Part shown: piece by piece, positions 46,753 through 55,840 of the stretch | Layout: each line of letters starts with the position of its first letter | Numbering within the stretch: the stretch's first letter is position 1 | Assembly: GCF_003967555.1 (NCBI RefSeq) | Contig: NZ_BIFS01000002.1 | Coordinates: 186,001-250,000, forward strand | Direction: 5' to 3' | Length of the DNA: 64,000 nt | Source of the DNA: Dictyobacter kobayashii | GTDB lineage: Bacteria > Chloroflexota > Ktedonobacteria > Ktedonobacterales > Ktedonobacteraceae | Notes under the pieces: generated by a model | The model's input: the letters and a program-made list of their open reading frames with translations, nothing else | What the model was told of the DNA's origin: nothing | The model's database searches: none | Program-made: the position numbers and the translations under genes

Positions 46753-48087
46753 ATGTCGCAACATTATGATCAACCTGTTATACAGGCAATTCAAGCTACG
46801 GGCATTCCCCTTGAAACGTCACACCATACATATGATCAGTTGCTTGATACGATTGGCGATGCGCGCTTCGTCTTAATCGGGGAAGCATCCCATGGCACGC
46901 ACGAGTTCTATCAAGAACGAGCAAAAATTACCAGCAGGCTCATTACAGAAAAGGGCTTTACAGCCGTAGCCATTGAGGCGGATTGGCCCGATACTTACCG
47001 CGTGAATCGCTATGTGCGTGGTCTCTCAGTTGACAAGACAGGTAGGGAAGCACTCTCGTCTTTCACGCGCTTTCCAACCTGGATGTGGGGCAATACAGAG
47101 GTCCTTCGCTTTGTCGATTGGTTACGCCAGCATAATGATATGCTAGAGGATCAAGAGCAAAAGGTCGGCTTCTATGGCCTTGATCTCTATAGTCTCTATA
47201 CATCAGTCGACGCTGTGATTTCCTATCTTGGCAAAGTCAATCCGGAGGCCGCTGAGCGGGCCAGAAGACGCTATGCCTGTCTTGAGCATTATGGGGGCGA
47301 TGCTCGGTTTTATCTCACCAGCCTCCAACTCGATTCATCCTGTGAGAAAGAGGTCTTGAAGCAACTGCTAGAGTTACAGCAGTTGATTGCCCTTTCTAAC
47401 CAATACTCGGAGGAGTCCTTCTATGTAGATCAGAATGCACGCCTGGTATCCAATGCGGAAAAATACTATCGCGCGATGCTTGCGGATGGCGCTCGCTCCT
47501 GGAATATTCGCGATCACCATATGGTAGATACCCTTGATTTCCTGCTGCGCTATCTTGATCGGCAGCATATTCACACAAAAGTGGTCGTCTGGGCGCACAA
47601 CTCCCATCTGGGCGATGCTCGCGCAACATATATGGGTAAAGAAGGCGAACAAAATGTTGGACAACTGGTACGCCAGCGCTATGAGGCCCAGGCATTCCTG
47701 CTTGGTTTCACAACCTATACCGGCACCGTGACGGCGGCTTCAAACTGGGATCGACCCGCCGAGCGCAAACATGTACGCCCCGCCCTGGAGGGAAGCTACG
47801 AATCCCTGTTCCATTATGCCTCATTTGTTCTCGCTCCCAATTTTTACCTTTTGCTACAGTCACCCGACCAGACGCGCTCATTCTTACAGGAGCCTCGTCT
47901 GGAACGGGCTATTGGTGTCGTCTATCGTCCTTACACCGAACGGGCTAGCCATTACTTTGAAGCGACCTTGCCTGAGCAATTCGACGCCGTCATTCATCTG
48001 GATCGAACCCATGCTCTTGAGCCGCTAGTATGCACGCCTCAATGGATACAAGGAGAACCTGAAGAAACCTATCCAACAGGACTATAA
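46753..48087 (+). CDS. Erythromycin esterase family protein
   Basis: This 444-residue protein matches the EreA/EreB-like family. The core signature VLIGEASHGTHEFYQERAKI holds the active-site histidine and glutamate, and AIEADWPDTYRVNRYVRG, MWGNTEVLRFVDWL, GFYGLDLYSLYTS and VWAHNSHLGDARAT follow in the usual order. Some members hydrolyse the lactone of 14-membered macrolides, but many are hydrolases of unknown target, so resistance should not be assumed. The ATG is chosen over an upstream GTG by homology to the family start. Confidence 0.92.
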   Translation: MSQHYDQPVIQAIQATGIPLETSHHTYDQLLDTIGDARFVLIGEASHGTHEFYQERAKITSRLITEKGFTAVAIEADWPDTYRVNRYVRGLSVDKTGREALSSFTRFPTWMWGNTEVLRFVDWLRQHNDMLEDQEQKVGFYGLDLYSLYTSVDAVISYLGKVNPEAAERARRRYACLEHYGGDARFYLTSLQLDSSCEKEVLKQLLELQQLIALSNQYSEESFYVDQNARLVSNAEKYYRAMLADGARSWNIRDHHMVDTLDFLLRYLDRQHIHTKVVVWAHNSHLGDARATYMGKEGEQNVGQLVRQRYEAQAFLLGFTTYTGTVTAASNWDRPAERKHVRPALEGSYESLFHYASFVLAPNFYLLLQSPDQTRSFLQEPRLERAIGVVYRPYTERASHYFEATLPEQFDAVIHLDRTHALEPLVCTPQWIQGEPEETYPTGL

Positions 48088-48156
48088 AAATTCAGGTGAG
48101 CCATACTATTTCTCAAAGCATTAGCGGGGGCTGCCACTGAGTGGCAGCCTCGCTGG

Positions 48157-49134
48157 TTAGCTCTGGTTGAACGCACGTGTAAGTGCGTTCAGGTAATCTC
48201 GTATGAATGCCTGCGATACCTTTGCCTCTGCAACCATGGGGAAGGCATGGAACCCACCAGGGTAAATATGTAGTTCAGTGGGCACTCCTGCCCGGATTAG
48301 CCGGCGTGCGTATTCGATATCTTCCTCCAAAAACAGATCAAGTGTGCCGACGCCGATTAAGGCTGGGGGTAGGCCCTCTAGGTTTGTGGCTCGGGCCGCC
48401 GCGGCATAGGGCGATACATCTGGTCCACCTGGCTCTTGTCCCAGGAGCGCGCTCCAGCCAAAGTGGTTAGCTTGAGGTGTCCAAACGTACTCTCCAGTGT
48501 AGGGATGAGGATCTGCTGTTGTAACGGTGCGGTCGTCAAGCATGGGATAGATCAGCAGCTGGAAAATGAGTGGCACTTCGCCTCGGTCGCGGGTAAGTAG
48601 CGCTAAACACGCCGTCAGGCCACCGCCCGCACTGTCACCACCGATAGCGATACGGCTCGCATCTACACCAAGACTACTGGCGTTGGTATAGAGCCATTTC
48701 AACGCAGCATAGCAATCCTCAACCGGACCTGGATGAGGCGTCTCAGGCGCAAGACGATAATCTACCGCGACTGCCGCACAGCCAGTTGCTGAAATAATAC
48801 TCTTCATCTGCAGGTCCGCCTGGTCGGCATTTCCAATGACATATCCTCCACCGTGAATCCAGAGCAAGGCTGGCACGGGAGTAGGGACGTTTTTAGGTAG
48901 ATATACCAGCACACGCACATCGGGAGCGCCCTCTGGACCAGCTATATACTGCTCGCGGACAGAAATATCAGGGAATTCAGGCAGCCCCGTGAGCAGTTGG
49001 GCATTCATCTCACTGAGCATGGCACGTGTCTGCGCTAATGTCTCATTGGTGAGATCCAAAGGAGGCAATATATCAAGCAACCCCATGATCTCTGGATCGA
49101 CAAGATGTTTGCTAGTCCCGGTAGTCATTTTCAT
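48157..49134 (-). CDS. HSL-type alpha/beta hydrolase esterase
   Basis: This 325-residue esterase belongs to the hormone-sensitive-lipase group. The oxyanion motif is HGGGY at 94-98, the nucleophile elbow GDSAGG has S168, the acid is D266 (TLDLFLEED) and the base is H296 (GGFHAFP). It would hydrolyse short-chain esters. No signal peptide is seen. It lies just downstream of the Baeyer-Villiger monooxygenase on the same strand, and this pair often converts ketones to esters and then to alcohol plus acid. They are probably co-transcribed with an 88-bp gap. Confidence 0.94.
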   Translation of the reverse strand: MKMTTGTSKHLVDPEIMGLLDILPPLDLTNETLAQTRAMLSEMNAQLLTGLPEFPDISVREQYIAGPEGAPDVRVLVYLPKNVPTPVPALLWIHGGGYVIGNADQADLQMKSIISATGCAAVAVDYRLAPETPHPGPVEDCYAALKWLYTNASSLGVDASRIAIGGDSAGGGLTACLALLTRDRGEVPLIFQLLIYPMLDDRTVTTADPHPYTGEYVWTPQANHFGWSALLGQEPGGPDVSPYAAAARATNLEGLPPALIGVGTLDLFLEEDIEYARRLIRAGVPTELHIYPGGFHAFPMVAEAKVSQAFIRDYLNALTRAFNQS

Positions 49135-49222
49135 CTCCTCGTGGTTGTTCTTAAAAGTATTTACAGAGCGTCAAAATAAATCAGTTATAAAAAGCAGGCA
49201 ACTTTAATCACAGATGCAGTAG

Positions 49223-50893
49223 CTATATCCCGAGCACTATACTCTCGTGACCATTTTCGACTCCAAGTCTAAATCCCTCGTAGCCGTTGTCCGCTACCTC
49301 CTGGCACTTCACGCGGTAGTTTCCCACGCCTCCAACGTATGGCATGAAGATACGTGGTTTGCCGGGAATGTTCGCTCCAATATACCAGGAGTTCGCCAGC
49401 GGGAAGAGAGTATGATTAGCTACCTCATTGACGTGGGCCACCCAGGCATCCTCAGCCTCAACCCTGGGTTCAATGCTCGTGAAACGATGCTCACGCATGT
49501 ACTGCATACAATCGCTGATCCATTCGACATGCTGCTCGATGGAGACAGGCATATTGCTCAGCACGGAAGGACTGCCAGGGCCAGTAATAATGAAGAGGTT
49601 CGGGAAGCCAGCCGTCATCAGACCCAGGTATGTACGCGGACCAATCGCCCATTTCTCATTGAGGGACTGGCCGTTTTTTCCTCTAATATTCATGTTGAAG
49701 AGGGCACCAGTCATAGCATCAAAGCCGGTGGCGAAGACGATCGCATCTAATGTATATTCGCCATTCTGGGTACGTAGACCCGTTGGTGTGATCTCCTCAA
49801 TAGGATAGGTCCGTACATCTACCAGCGTCACATTATTGCGGTTATAGGTCTCGTAGTATTCGGTATCAATGCAGATGCGCTTGCTACCAATGGGGTGATC
49901 ATGCGGCATCAACAATCTGGCTACCTCAGGGTCATGGATCATCTCGCCGATCTTGGTGCGCACAAAATCCGCCATATAGGTGTTGGCTTCCAGGTTGACA
50001 CTGATGTCCGAGAAGGCTGCAAGCATCTGCAGGCCTCCTATCGCCCATACCTCATCAAACCTGCGCTGCCGTTCTTCCTCAGTTACTTCGAGGGCTGACC
50101 GCATATTCACATTGAGTGTGAGGCCGGAGTGCGACTGGCGGTCACTCTGGCGCAGTTGACGATAATTTTTCTTGATGCTGGCCTTTTCTTCTTCGGTCAA
50201 CACGCGATTGTGCGCCGGAATACTGTAATTGGGGGTACGCTGGAAGACGGTTACGTGAGCCGCCTGTTCAGCGATGCGGGGGATGGCCTGAATGCCCGTG
50301 GAGCCGGTCCCGATTACGCCAACGCGCTTGCCGCTCAGATCAACGCCTTCATGGGGCCAGCGGCTGGTATGGTAAATATGACCTTTGAATGCTTCTAGCC
50401 CCTTAAAATTCGGAGTGTTGGGAGCCGATAGGCAACCAACGGCGGTAATGCAATACATTGCGGATACCCGCTCACCCTGCTCCGTCTGGATCGTCCAGCG
50501 CTCTGTTACATCGTCATAAGCCACAGATACCACGCGTGTATTGAGCTGTATAGCGGGGCGCAGGTCAAAGCGATCCGCAACATGGTTGAGGTAACGCAGG
50601 ATCTCGGGTTGACGAGGATACTTTTCGCTCCACTCCCATTCCTGCTCAAGCTCGGGCGAAAATGAATAGGAGTAATGCACGCTTGGACTATCGCAGCGTG
50701 CGCCGGGATAGCGATTCCAGTACCAGGTGCCTCCAATCCCCTCGGCGGCTTCATAGACCCGTGTTGAAAATCCAAGCTCACGCAGACGATAGAGCATATA
50801 CAACCCTGAGAAGCCGGCCCCAATAACAATGGCATCTAATTGTTTGATCTGAGCCCCATCAGCCTCGTCCAATACCTGCTGTCCAGTGGACAT
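49223..50893 (-). CDS. Baeyer-Villiger-type flavin monooxygenase
   Basis: This 556-residue protein binds FAD through GAGFSG at 25-30 and NADPH through GTGSTG at 195-200. Between them is the Baeyer-Villiger fingerprint FKGHIYHTSRWP (169-180), of the FxGxxxHxxxW type. These enzymes insert oxygen next to a ketone to give an ester or lactone. The next gene on the same strand encodes an esterase that could cleave the product. The ketone is unknown; cyclic ketones, steroids and aryl ketones are all used by family members. IS607 element 2 lies just upstream. Confidence 0.94.
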   Translation of the reverse strand: MSTGQQVLDEADGAQIKQLDAIVIGAGFSGLYMLYRLRELGFSTRVYEAAEGIGGTWYWNRYPGARCDSPSVHYSYSFSPELEQEWEWSEKYPRQPEILRYLNHVADRFDLRPAIQLNTRVVSVAYDDVTERWTIQTEQGERVSAMYCITAVGCLSAPNTPNFKGLEAFKGHIYHTSRWPHEGVDLSGKRVGVIGTGSTGIQAIPRIAEQAAHVTVFQRTPNYSIPAHNRVLTEEEKASIKKNYRQLRQSDRQSHSGLTLNVNMRSALEVTEEERQRRFDEVWAIGGLQMLAAFSDISVNLEANTYMADFVRTKIGEMIHDPEVARLLMPHDHPIGSKRICIDTEYYETYNRNNVTLVDVRTYPIEEITPTGLRTQNGEYTLDAIVFATGFDAMTGALFNMNIRGKNGQSLNEKWAIGPRTYLGLMTAGFPNLFIITGPGSPSVLSNMPVSIEQHVEWISDCMQYMREHRFTSIEPRVEAEDAWVAHVNEVANHTLFPLANSWYIGANIPGKPRIFMPYVGGVGNYRVKCQEVADNGYEGFRLGVENGHESIVLGI

Positions 50894-50994
50894 AACTTCG
50901 TCCTGCTACCTTTCTCATACTCAAACGTGTGCAAGACACGGCTGAGCGGTCAGTTGTTCCTGCTTCATCGCCAGTTGCCAGAGCACGAGGACCT

Positions 50995-51100
50995 TTAGAT
51001 CAGCTCCCTCGTTTCGGTCTCACATCGGCTCCACAGGCGCTTTTACGTCGTCGGTCGTAGCCACTACCCAGGACGGCCACCTTTAAGCCGAAAGGTGGCG
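50995..51100 (-). ncRNA. Putative omega RNA of IS607 element 2
   Basis: Starting at the end of the TnpB gene on the minus strand, a perfect hairpin CCACCTTT-CGGCTT-AAAGGTGG includes the TnpB stop codon, followed by a structured stretch with GTAGTGGCTACGAC and GGAGCCGATGTGAGACCG. TnpB guide RNAs come from this position, ending at the element right end where the guide begins. Limits are approximate. Confidence 0.5.
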
Positions 51101-52378
51101 AAGCATGTCTTGTGCGAATTGTGCCAGGTTCAAGGAAGCATTCAGATCGCGATCGATCACAAGCCCACAGGCCAGACACTGATAGGTGCGATGCTTGAGA
51201 GGCATCCGTTTTTTGACATGCCCGCACCCTGAACAGCGTTTGGTCGAGGGAAACCAACGCGAGGCGATGAAAAGGGTCCCGCCAGAAGCAGCGACCTTGG
51301 TCTTCAAAAACTGCAGGAGTTGTCCCATCGCCACATCAGCAACGGTACGTGAGAGCTTCCGATTGCTCATCATCCCCAAGATGTTCAGGTCTTCGACGCC
51401 AATGGTCCCGCAAGTTCGAGCAAGTTCGATGGTGAATTTGTGCTGGACATCTCGACGGATGTTGGCAATCTGCTGATGCTTGCGTGCGACCTTCACCCGC
51501 TGCTTCTGATAGTTGTTGCTGAACGTCGTTTTCCCCGTTTCCGGATCTTTGGTCTTCTGTTTGCGACTGAGTTGGCGTTGGAGCTTGCCGAGCTTGTTGA
51601 GATGGTGTGCGAGTGGCTTTTGGTTCTCAAGCACTCGTCCATCGCTGACTACGGCTACTTGCTTCAACCCCACATCCACTCCCACGACTGATACCGGAGT
51701 CTGAGGCGAGGATTTCTTGATCTCCACCTGAATGCTCAGGTACCATTGACCAGCCTCACACGACACAGTTGCGCCTAGAATCGTGACGTTCTCACACAGA
51801 ACCTGTTTCCGTCGATTGCGCTTCTTGGGTGGGACTGAAGCTTTTCCCCGCTCAACAAAACGCAGCTTTTCTGTCAGATTGACCGTTCCGAGTTTCCGTC
51901 TGAGTTTGCCTCGCTTCTTCTCCTGCTTCCGTTGATCCAAGATGAAACGGCCTAACCCCGGAATGGCGATCCAATGACTGCCGAGCGTGAATTTATCATT
52001 GGACAGATAAAACGACTCGTGCGATTTCCCTTTCTTCTTGTAATGTGGATAGGCTGCACGTCCGGCAAAGAAGTTCCTGTAGGCTTTTCCCAGATCATCA
52101 AAGGCTCCCTCCACCACGCACTTGGTCACCTCATACGTCCACGGATAGACGTCTGCCCGAATAGCATGGAACTGCTTCTTGAGCGAAAACGCGTTGGGTG
52201 GTGTGAGCACACGTTGTTCTTCGGGAACCGTTTCCTGTTCCAGCTTATACGCCTGATACTGCTTTTCCCACTGCTCGCGCCCCCAGTTGTAAATAAAACG
52301 TCTGGTGCCACAGGCACGTTTCAAATACTCCACGTGTTCAGGCGTGGGGTTCATTCTGATCCGGTGCGCGGTTTTCAT
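51083..52378 (-). CDS. TnpB RNA-guided nuclease, canonical active site
   Basis: This 431-residue TnpB has the complete classical RuvC triad: D235 in VVGVDVGLKQ, E329 in IGVEDLNILGM and D409/D411 in VIDRDLNASLNL. The zinc finger is C382/C385 and C401/C404 (RCSGCG and CLACG). The N-terminal part has TRRFIYNWGREQW, the usual opening. It is expected to cut DNA next to a target-adjacent motif under the guidance of the RNA encoded at its 3' end, helping the element to persist. It overlaps the resolvase gene by about 40 bp. It differs strongly from the TnpB of element 1. Confidence 0.94.
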   Translation of the reverse strand: MKTAHRIRMNPTPEHVEYLKRACGTRRFIYNWGREQWEKQYQAYKLEQETVPEEQRVLTPPNAFSLKKQFHAIRADVYPWTYEVTKCVVEGAFDDLGKAYRNFFAGRAAYPHYKKKGKSHESFYLSNDKFTLGSHWIAIPGLGRFILDQRKQEKKRGKLRRKLGTVNLTEKLRFVERGKASVPPKKRNRRKQVLCENVTILGATVSCEAGQWYLSIQVEIKKSSPQTPVSVVGVDVGLKQVAVVSDGRVLENQKPLAHHLNKLGKLQRQLSRKQKTKDPETGKTTFSNNYQKQRVKVARKHQQIANIRRDVQHKFTIELARTCGTIGVEDLNILGMMSNRKLSRTVADVAMGQLLQFLKTKVAASGGTLFIASRWFPSTKRCSGCGHVKKRMPLKHRTYQCLACGLVIDRDLNASLNLAQFAQDMLRHLSA

Positions 52379-52964
52379 CTTTGAGTGCCTTCTTTAATGC
52401 TTTGCGGTAGTTGCGCAATCCATACAATCGTGAGCTAAAACAATGGGGAATGGCGATCAAATCCTGAACAAACTCTTGTTCAGGGGAAAGCTGTTCGGTA
52501 TTCATAACCACGAGTTCGCAGTCGTGGGTTTCGCACAGATGCACCAACAAGTGATATCCAAAGCGTGCCAGTCGATCCTTGTGGGCAATGAGCAGCACTG
52601 CCACTTCTCCCGCTATGATGGCATCAATCAGTCGAAGAAACTGTTTCCGTTTGAAATTGAGTCCCCCGCCAATTTCACTGATCCATTCATCGACTCCATA
52701 ACTGTTTGCTTCACAACACTCGGCCAGTATCCTTCGCTGGTTTTCCAGCTCCGGCTTTTGCGCCACACTCGAGACGCGACAATAGGCAATGATCCGCCGT
52801 CTCACCCCTGCTTCCTGGGGGAGGATTGAGAGGAGGTCTTCTTGCGTGTAGTATCGCCGGTTCGTCGCGGTTCGGTGGGCTTTGAGCACCCCTTGCCGAT
52901 CCCATCGTTGCAGCGTCTTCACGGAAACGTGGATTCTCTCCACAAATTCTCTCGGTGTATACAT
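52338..52964 (-). CDS. IS607-type serine resolvase/transposase
   Basis: This 208-residue transposase has an N-terminal MerR-like helix-turn-helix (YTPREFVERIHVSVKTLQRW) and AHRTATNRRYYTQEDLL, then a serine-recombinase domain. The active serine lies in IIAYCRVSSVAQKPE (S65), and LIAHKDRLARFGY and LSPEQEFVQDLIAI are conserved. It is intact, unlike its relative in element 1, and might also act on that element if the ends are similar enough. AGGTGT repeats upstream of the start may be its binding sites. Confidence 0.94.
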   Translation of the reverse strand: MYTPREFVERIHVSVKTLQRWDRQGVLKAHRTATNRRYYTQEDLLSILPQEAGVRRRIIAYCRVSSVAQKPELENQRRILAECCEANSYGVDEWISEIGGGLNFKRKQFLRLIDAIIAGEVAVLLIAHKDRLARFGYHLLVHLCETHDCELVVMNTEQLSPEQEFVQDLIAIPHCFSSRLYGLRNYRKALKKALKDENRAPDQNEPHA

Positions 52965-53407
52965 ACACCTATTTTACACACCTTTGCGTACTTTCTCAAG
53001 AGCTAGCTCTTGTCTCCTTTTCTATGGCTTTCATAGCCATAGGTAAAACTGGTAAGATGAAAGGTTCAGGAATGACAGTCGAACTCTATGTGATCTCAAT
53101 TGAGAGTTAAGCATTGCTATACGGGCTGCATGGAAATCAATGCTCTGATGCAGAAAGTGTAAAATGGAAATAAGGTGCAGAGCAACAATTAAACGTAACG
53201 AGGATAGGATTATAGATAATATAATCTATATACTATAGGATGTCAATGCCCGAACATCCTATATCATCACTACTCAAATTTACAACCCGCCCTTGCTTGT
53301 ACATATCTAGTCAACGAGCAGCCGAAAGAGAGTACAGGCCTCGCGCTGCTACTAGCCCTCTTTCGGCTGCTCGTCAGATTGGTTAATACCATCAGTCTTT
53401 CACACCA
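52965..53407. other. Intergenic region with a cluster of inverted repeats
   Basis: This contains a 16-bp palindrome CAAGAGCTAGCTCTTG (52997-53012), CTATGGCT/AGCCATAG (53022-53042), GATTATA/TATAATC (53209-53227) and TATAGGATGT/ACATCCTATA (53235-53264). Some may belong to the left end of IS607 element 2. No gene was seen. Confidence 0.5.
53314..53374 (-). terminator. Hairpin after the alcohol dehydrogenase remnant
   Basis: Perfect 17-bp arms, left ACGAGCAGCCGAAAGAG, are separated by a 27-nt loop just past the stop codon of the minus-strand gene. It is a likely terminator left from the intact gene; there is no long T run. Confidence 0.5.
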
Positions 53408-53907
53408 CTAGAAAACGATCAAGGGTTTGAGGACACCATCGAGTTTTTTGTCCATCACCTCGAAGGCTTTCTCCATCTCGTCAAAGCGGAAAGTATGCGT
53501 CGTCATCAGAGTTGGATCAACACGCTTCATCTCAAGCACACGCAGCAGGCGCTCCATGCGTAACCTCCCACCAGGACACAAACCTGTCTTGATGGTTTTT
53601 TCAGCCATGCCAACACCCCACTCCACACGAGGGATATGGACAAATTCACCATGTCCATGATAGCCAATATTAGAGATCGTTCCACCGGCTTTGGTAACCT
53701 TGATAGCCTGCTGGAAGGTAATATCAGCACCCAGTGCCTCGATCGCTGTGTCCACACCCTGCCCATCTGTAAGTTCGAGGATACGTTGTACGGCGTCTTC
53801 TTTCGCAAAGTCAACAATGATGTCGGCGCCATAGGTGCGTGCAAGCTCCTGCCTACGTGGGACCGCTTCTACGGCGACGATCAAGCCGGCTCCGCGTAAC
53901 TTTGCTC
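53408..53907 (-). pseudogene. Zinc-type alcohol dehydrogenase, N-terminal half lost
   Basis: Only the C-terminal, nucleotide-binding half is left: LIVAVEAVPRRQELARTYGAD, written here from LIVAVEAVPRRQELARTYG, then IEALGADITFQQAIKVTKAG, GGTISNIGYHGHG and FEVMDKKLDGVLKPLIVF. The zinc-binding GroES-like half that holds the catalytic cysteine and histidine is absent. Recognisable homology runs a little upstream of the first start codon (GAKLRGAG) and then ends at about 53907. About 1.9 kb without genes follows, so a deletion or insertion removed the front of the gene. Confidence 0.8.
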
Positions 53908-54770
53908 CTACCCACCTACCCGATGAACACAGTACTGGAGGAGTCAGATGAAATATTCATGCGCATGCAATCCATCAGCGAATACCTCGTAACGGAAAGA
54001 GATGGAGGAGTGAGCAGGATTCAATAAGCCATGGGGAAATGCTGCACTATTCTTCAAGGCAAAAAAATCACGTCCCAACATGAATAGTCACAGGGACAGA
54101 GTCGTGAAGGTGAAAATCCATTCTGTGCAGTCTCAAACAGTGAGGAGAAGTGTGTTTGAGAGCATAGCCTTACAAGCATGCTTTCTCTTCATCGACGAGA
54201 TTCGGATGTCTTCAAACAGGCAGATAAGAAGGACGACAGAAACAAGCACAAAATAATGTACAGATGAAAGCACGTAGGTATATGTAGTCCAATCGGACTA
54301 GCCATTCTCCACGGGAGGCCTGCAAAAATCAACAACGATGGCAGCCCAGGAAATGCAAGTGCAGTTTGTGATGCTAGCAATGCGATAGGGTAACATACAA
54401 ACTTTTAGCAGGAACATGTTTTGTTCGACCAGATGAACCAAAGCGAGGCAAAAAAATACATGCGGCAATCTATAATTTACCAGGCACATATGGAGAGCAA
54501 ACTGGGTTCGAACACGAAGATATTTGGGTATGTGAAATAAAAAATTTGCAGTAGGGATCAATATTGTGACACCTTTTTAGAGAGGTTCTGGTTCAGGCTA
54601 TGGTAGGGCGATAGGCACAAACAAAGGCAGGATGGGTGACAGTCTGTTAAACAAGGGCATTGTTGCAACACAATTTAAACAGTCAGAAATACCACTGATT
54701 GCCTCCCAACTTCCTAGATTACTATTTTATAGTTTCCAATGCTCTTGTATAGCGATAGTTTGTGAAGAAA

Positions 54771-54817
54771 AGCGGAAAGTAAGCCTCGAACTCACAACCA
54801 CCTGCTTGGAAGGCAGA
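54771..54817 (-). pseudogene. tRNA-Gly(TCC)-like 3' half
   Basis: On the minus strand the sequence forms an anticodon arm CTGC-CTTCCAA-GCAG with anticodon TCC, then a T arm GTGAG-TTCGAGG-CTTAC and a 3' acceptor strand TTTCCGC. The matching 5' acceptor strand GCGGAAA and a D arm are missing upstream. The 3' half of a tRNA gene is the usual attachment core of integrating elements, but no integrase is in the window. Confidence 0.45.
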
Positions 54818-54921
54818 AACCCACAAGCAGGTCGCCAAAATCATGTCCATCGGCCTGGCAGGCCGGTTTATCTATACCTCAAAGATTCTCGAACGGGGCT
54901 GACAAAAGATGCCACGCGCAA

Positions 54922-54946
54922 TTTTTTGCCGTAAAGGCAAAAAATG
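54922..54946. terminator. Bidirectional terminator-like hairpin
   Basis: Perfect arms ATTTTTTGCC/GGCAAAAAAT enclose a 5-nt loop. The shape fits an intrinsic terminator, but no real gene ends here. Confidence 0.45.
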
Positions 54947-55515
54947 TTCGAAGAAATTCCACGTTTTCCGCCTCTTATCGCTGCATATTTATACCTCTAT
55001 GGCAAAAGATGTTTCAGGATTTCTCATCTTTTTTTTGCTCTTATGCATGAGCTTTTCAATACGCAAGCAAAGGCAGTCACAGGCTTTTTCACCTCAATTT
55101 GATGAGAGATATGCAAACAATTGTGCATCTTCTGACAAAAAGCATCACGATAACATGGAAACAGGATGTTCTTTTATCAGCATTCGTTGATCTGCAGGAG
55201 ACTATACCGAACTTTTTGAGAAAGTGCAAGCGAAACATCCTGCCTCTCTTCCATATAAAACAGCCCACTTTGGTGGTGTAAGGTTCGCGTTCAAATAAAT
55301 CATTGGCTGCCAACAAAGCTTGTATCACCACAAATGCATTTTTGTGGTGATCATTGGAGAAAAAGGAGCTAGCCGCCCGCGGAAAGATTTGCCTGATATG
55401 GATAAGAAGATTTTGTATAGGATCAAGCCAGGGAAAGATATGCAATGAAGCGAGACACCTATCATATGAATTTGCTGGTCAGGGTAGATAACTCCCTTTT
55501 TATCAGCAAAACTCC

Positions 55516-55575
55516 TTGACAAGATAAAAAGTGATATGGTATAAGATTTCTACCAGATATTTTGGACTAGTCCAA
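55516..55575 (+). promoter_or_regulatory. Promoter and operator of the sugar ABC operon
   Basis: TTGACA (55516-55521) and TATAAG (55540-55545) are separated by 18 bp, a good sigma-70 promoter. The perfect palindrome TTGGACTAGTCCAA at 55562-55575 begins about 17 bp after the -10 box, an ideal place for a repressor to block transcription. The GntR/LacI regulator at 62438-63586 is the obvious candidate. The leader from here to the first gene is about 250 bp. Confidence 0.6.
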
Positions 55576-55840
55576 TTATCATTCACCGATAGCTAGAGGT
55601 AGTATAGCAGACGAATTCAGGGCAATACTTCCCCTTCTGCATCAGGAAGCCATTTTTCACTTTTGACACTGTACTGAAAAATGGTGTAGGTCGCCATGTT
55701 CACTTTATTATGTTATGAAGTCAGTATGTCATGACAAAAGGATCTTGATTCACGTCGCTGCATAGTATTTATCCGTTTTCGCTGTTCAATAGACAGATGA
55801 TATGTCCGTTTCACGGGGTGTGAAAGGAGTTCATGACACG

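Larger units (their letters stand above)
50995..53000 (-). mobile_element. IS607-family element 2 (approximate limits)
   Basis: This comprises the intact resolvase, the TnpB gene and the probable guide RNA on the minus strand. The element lies between the monooxygenase and a truncated alcohol dehydrogenase. IS607 elements insert without target duplication or terminal inverted repeats, so the limits are estimates. All parts look functional. Confidence 0.75.
53908..55515. other. Gene-poor region, about 1.6 kb
   Basis: Several short open frames occur, but none has a ribosome site or recognisable protein. Features seen: a palindrome TAGTCCAATCGGACTA (54285-54300), a tRNA-Gly-like 3' half on the minus strand, and a hairpin at 54922-54946. 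The base composition is more AT-rich than the neighbouring genes. It may be an eroded insertion. Confidence 0.55.

Noticed and set aside
46753..48087. Erythromycin-esterase-like gene considered as a resistance gene
   Set aside because: The family is broad and many members have other substrates; no other resistance context is present.
54632..55445. Three overlapping short frames in the gene-poor region
   Set aside because: No ribosome sites, high AT content and no motifs; they overlap one another and a tRNA-like fragment.
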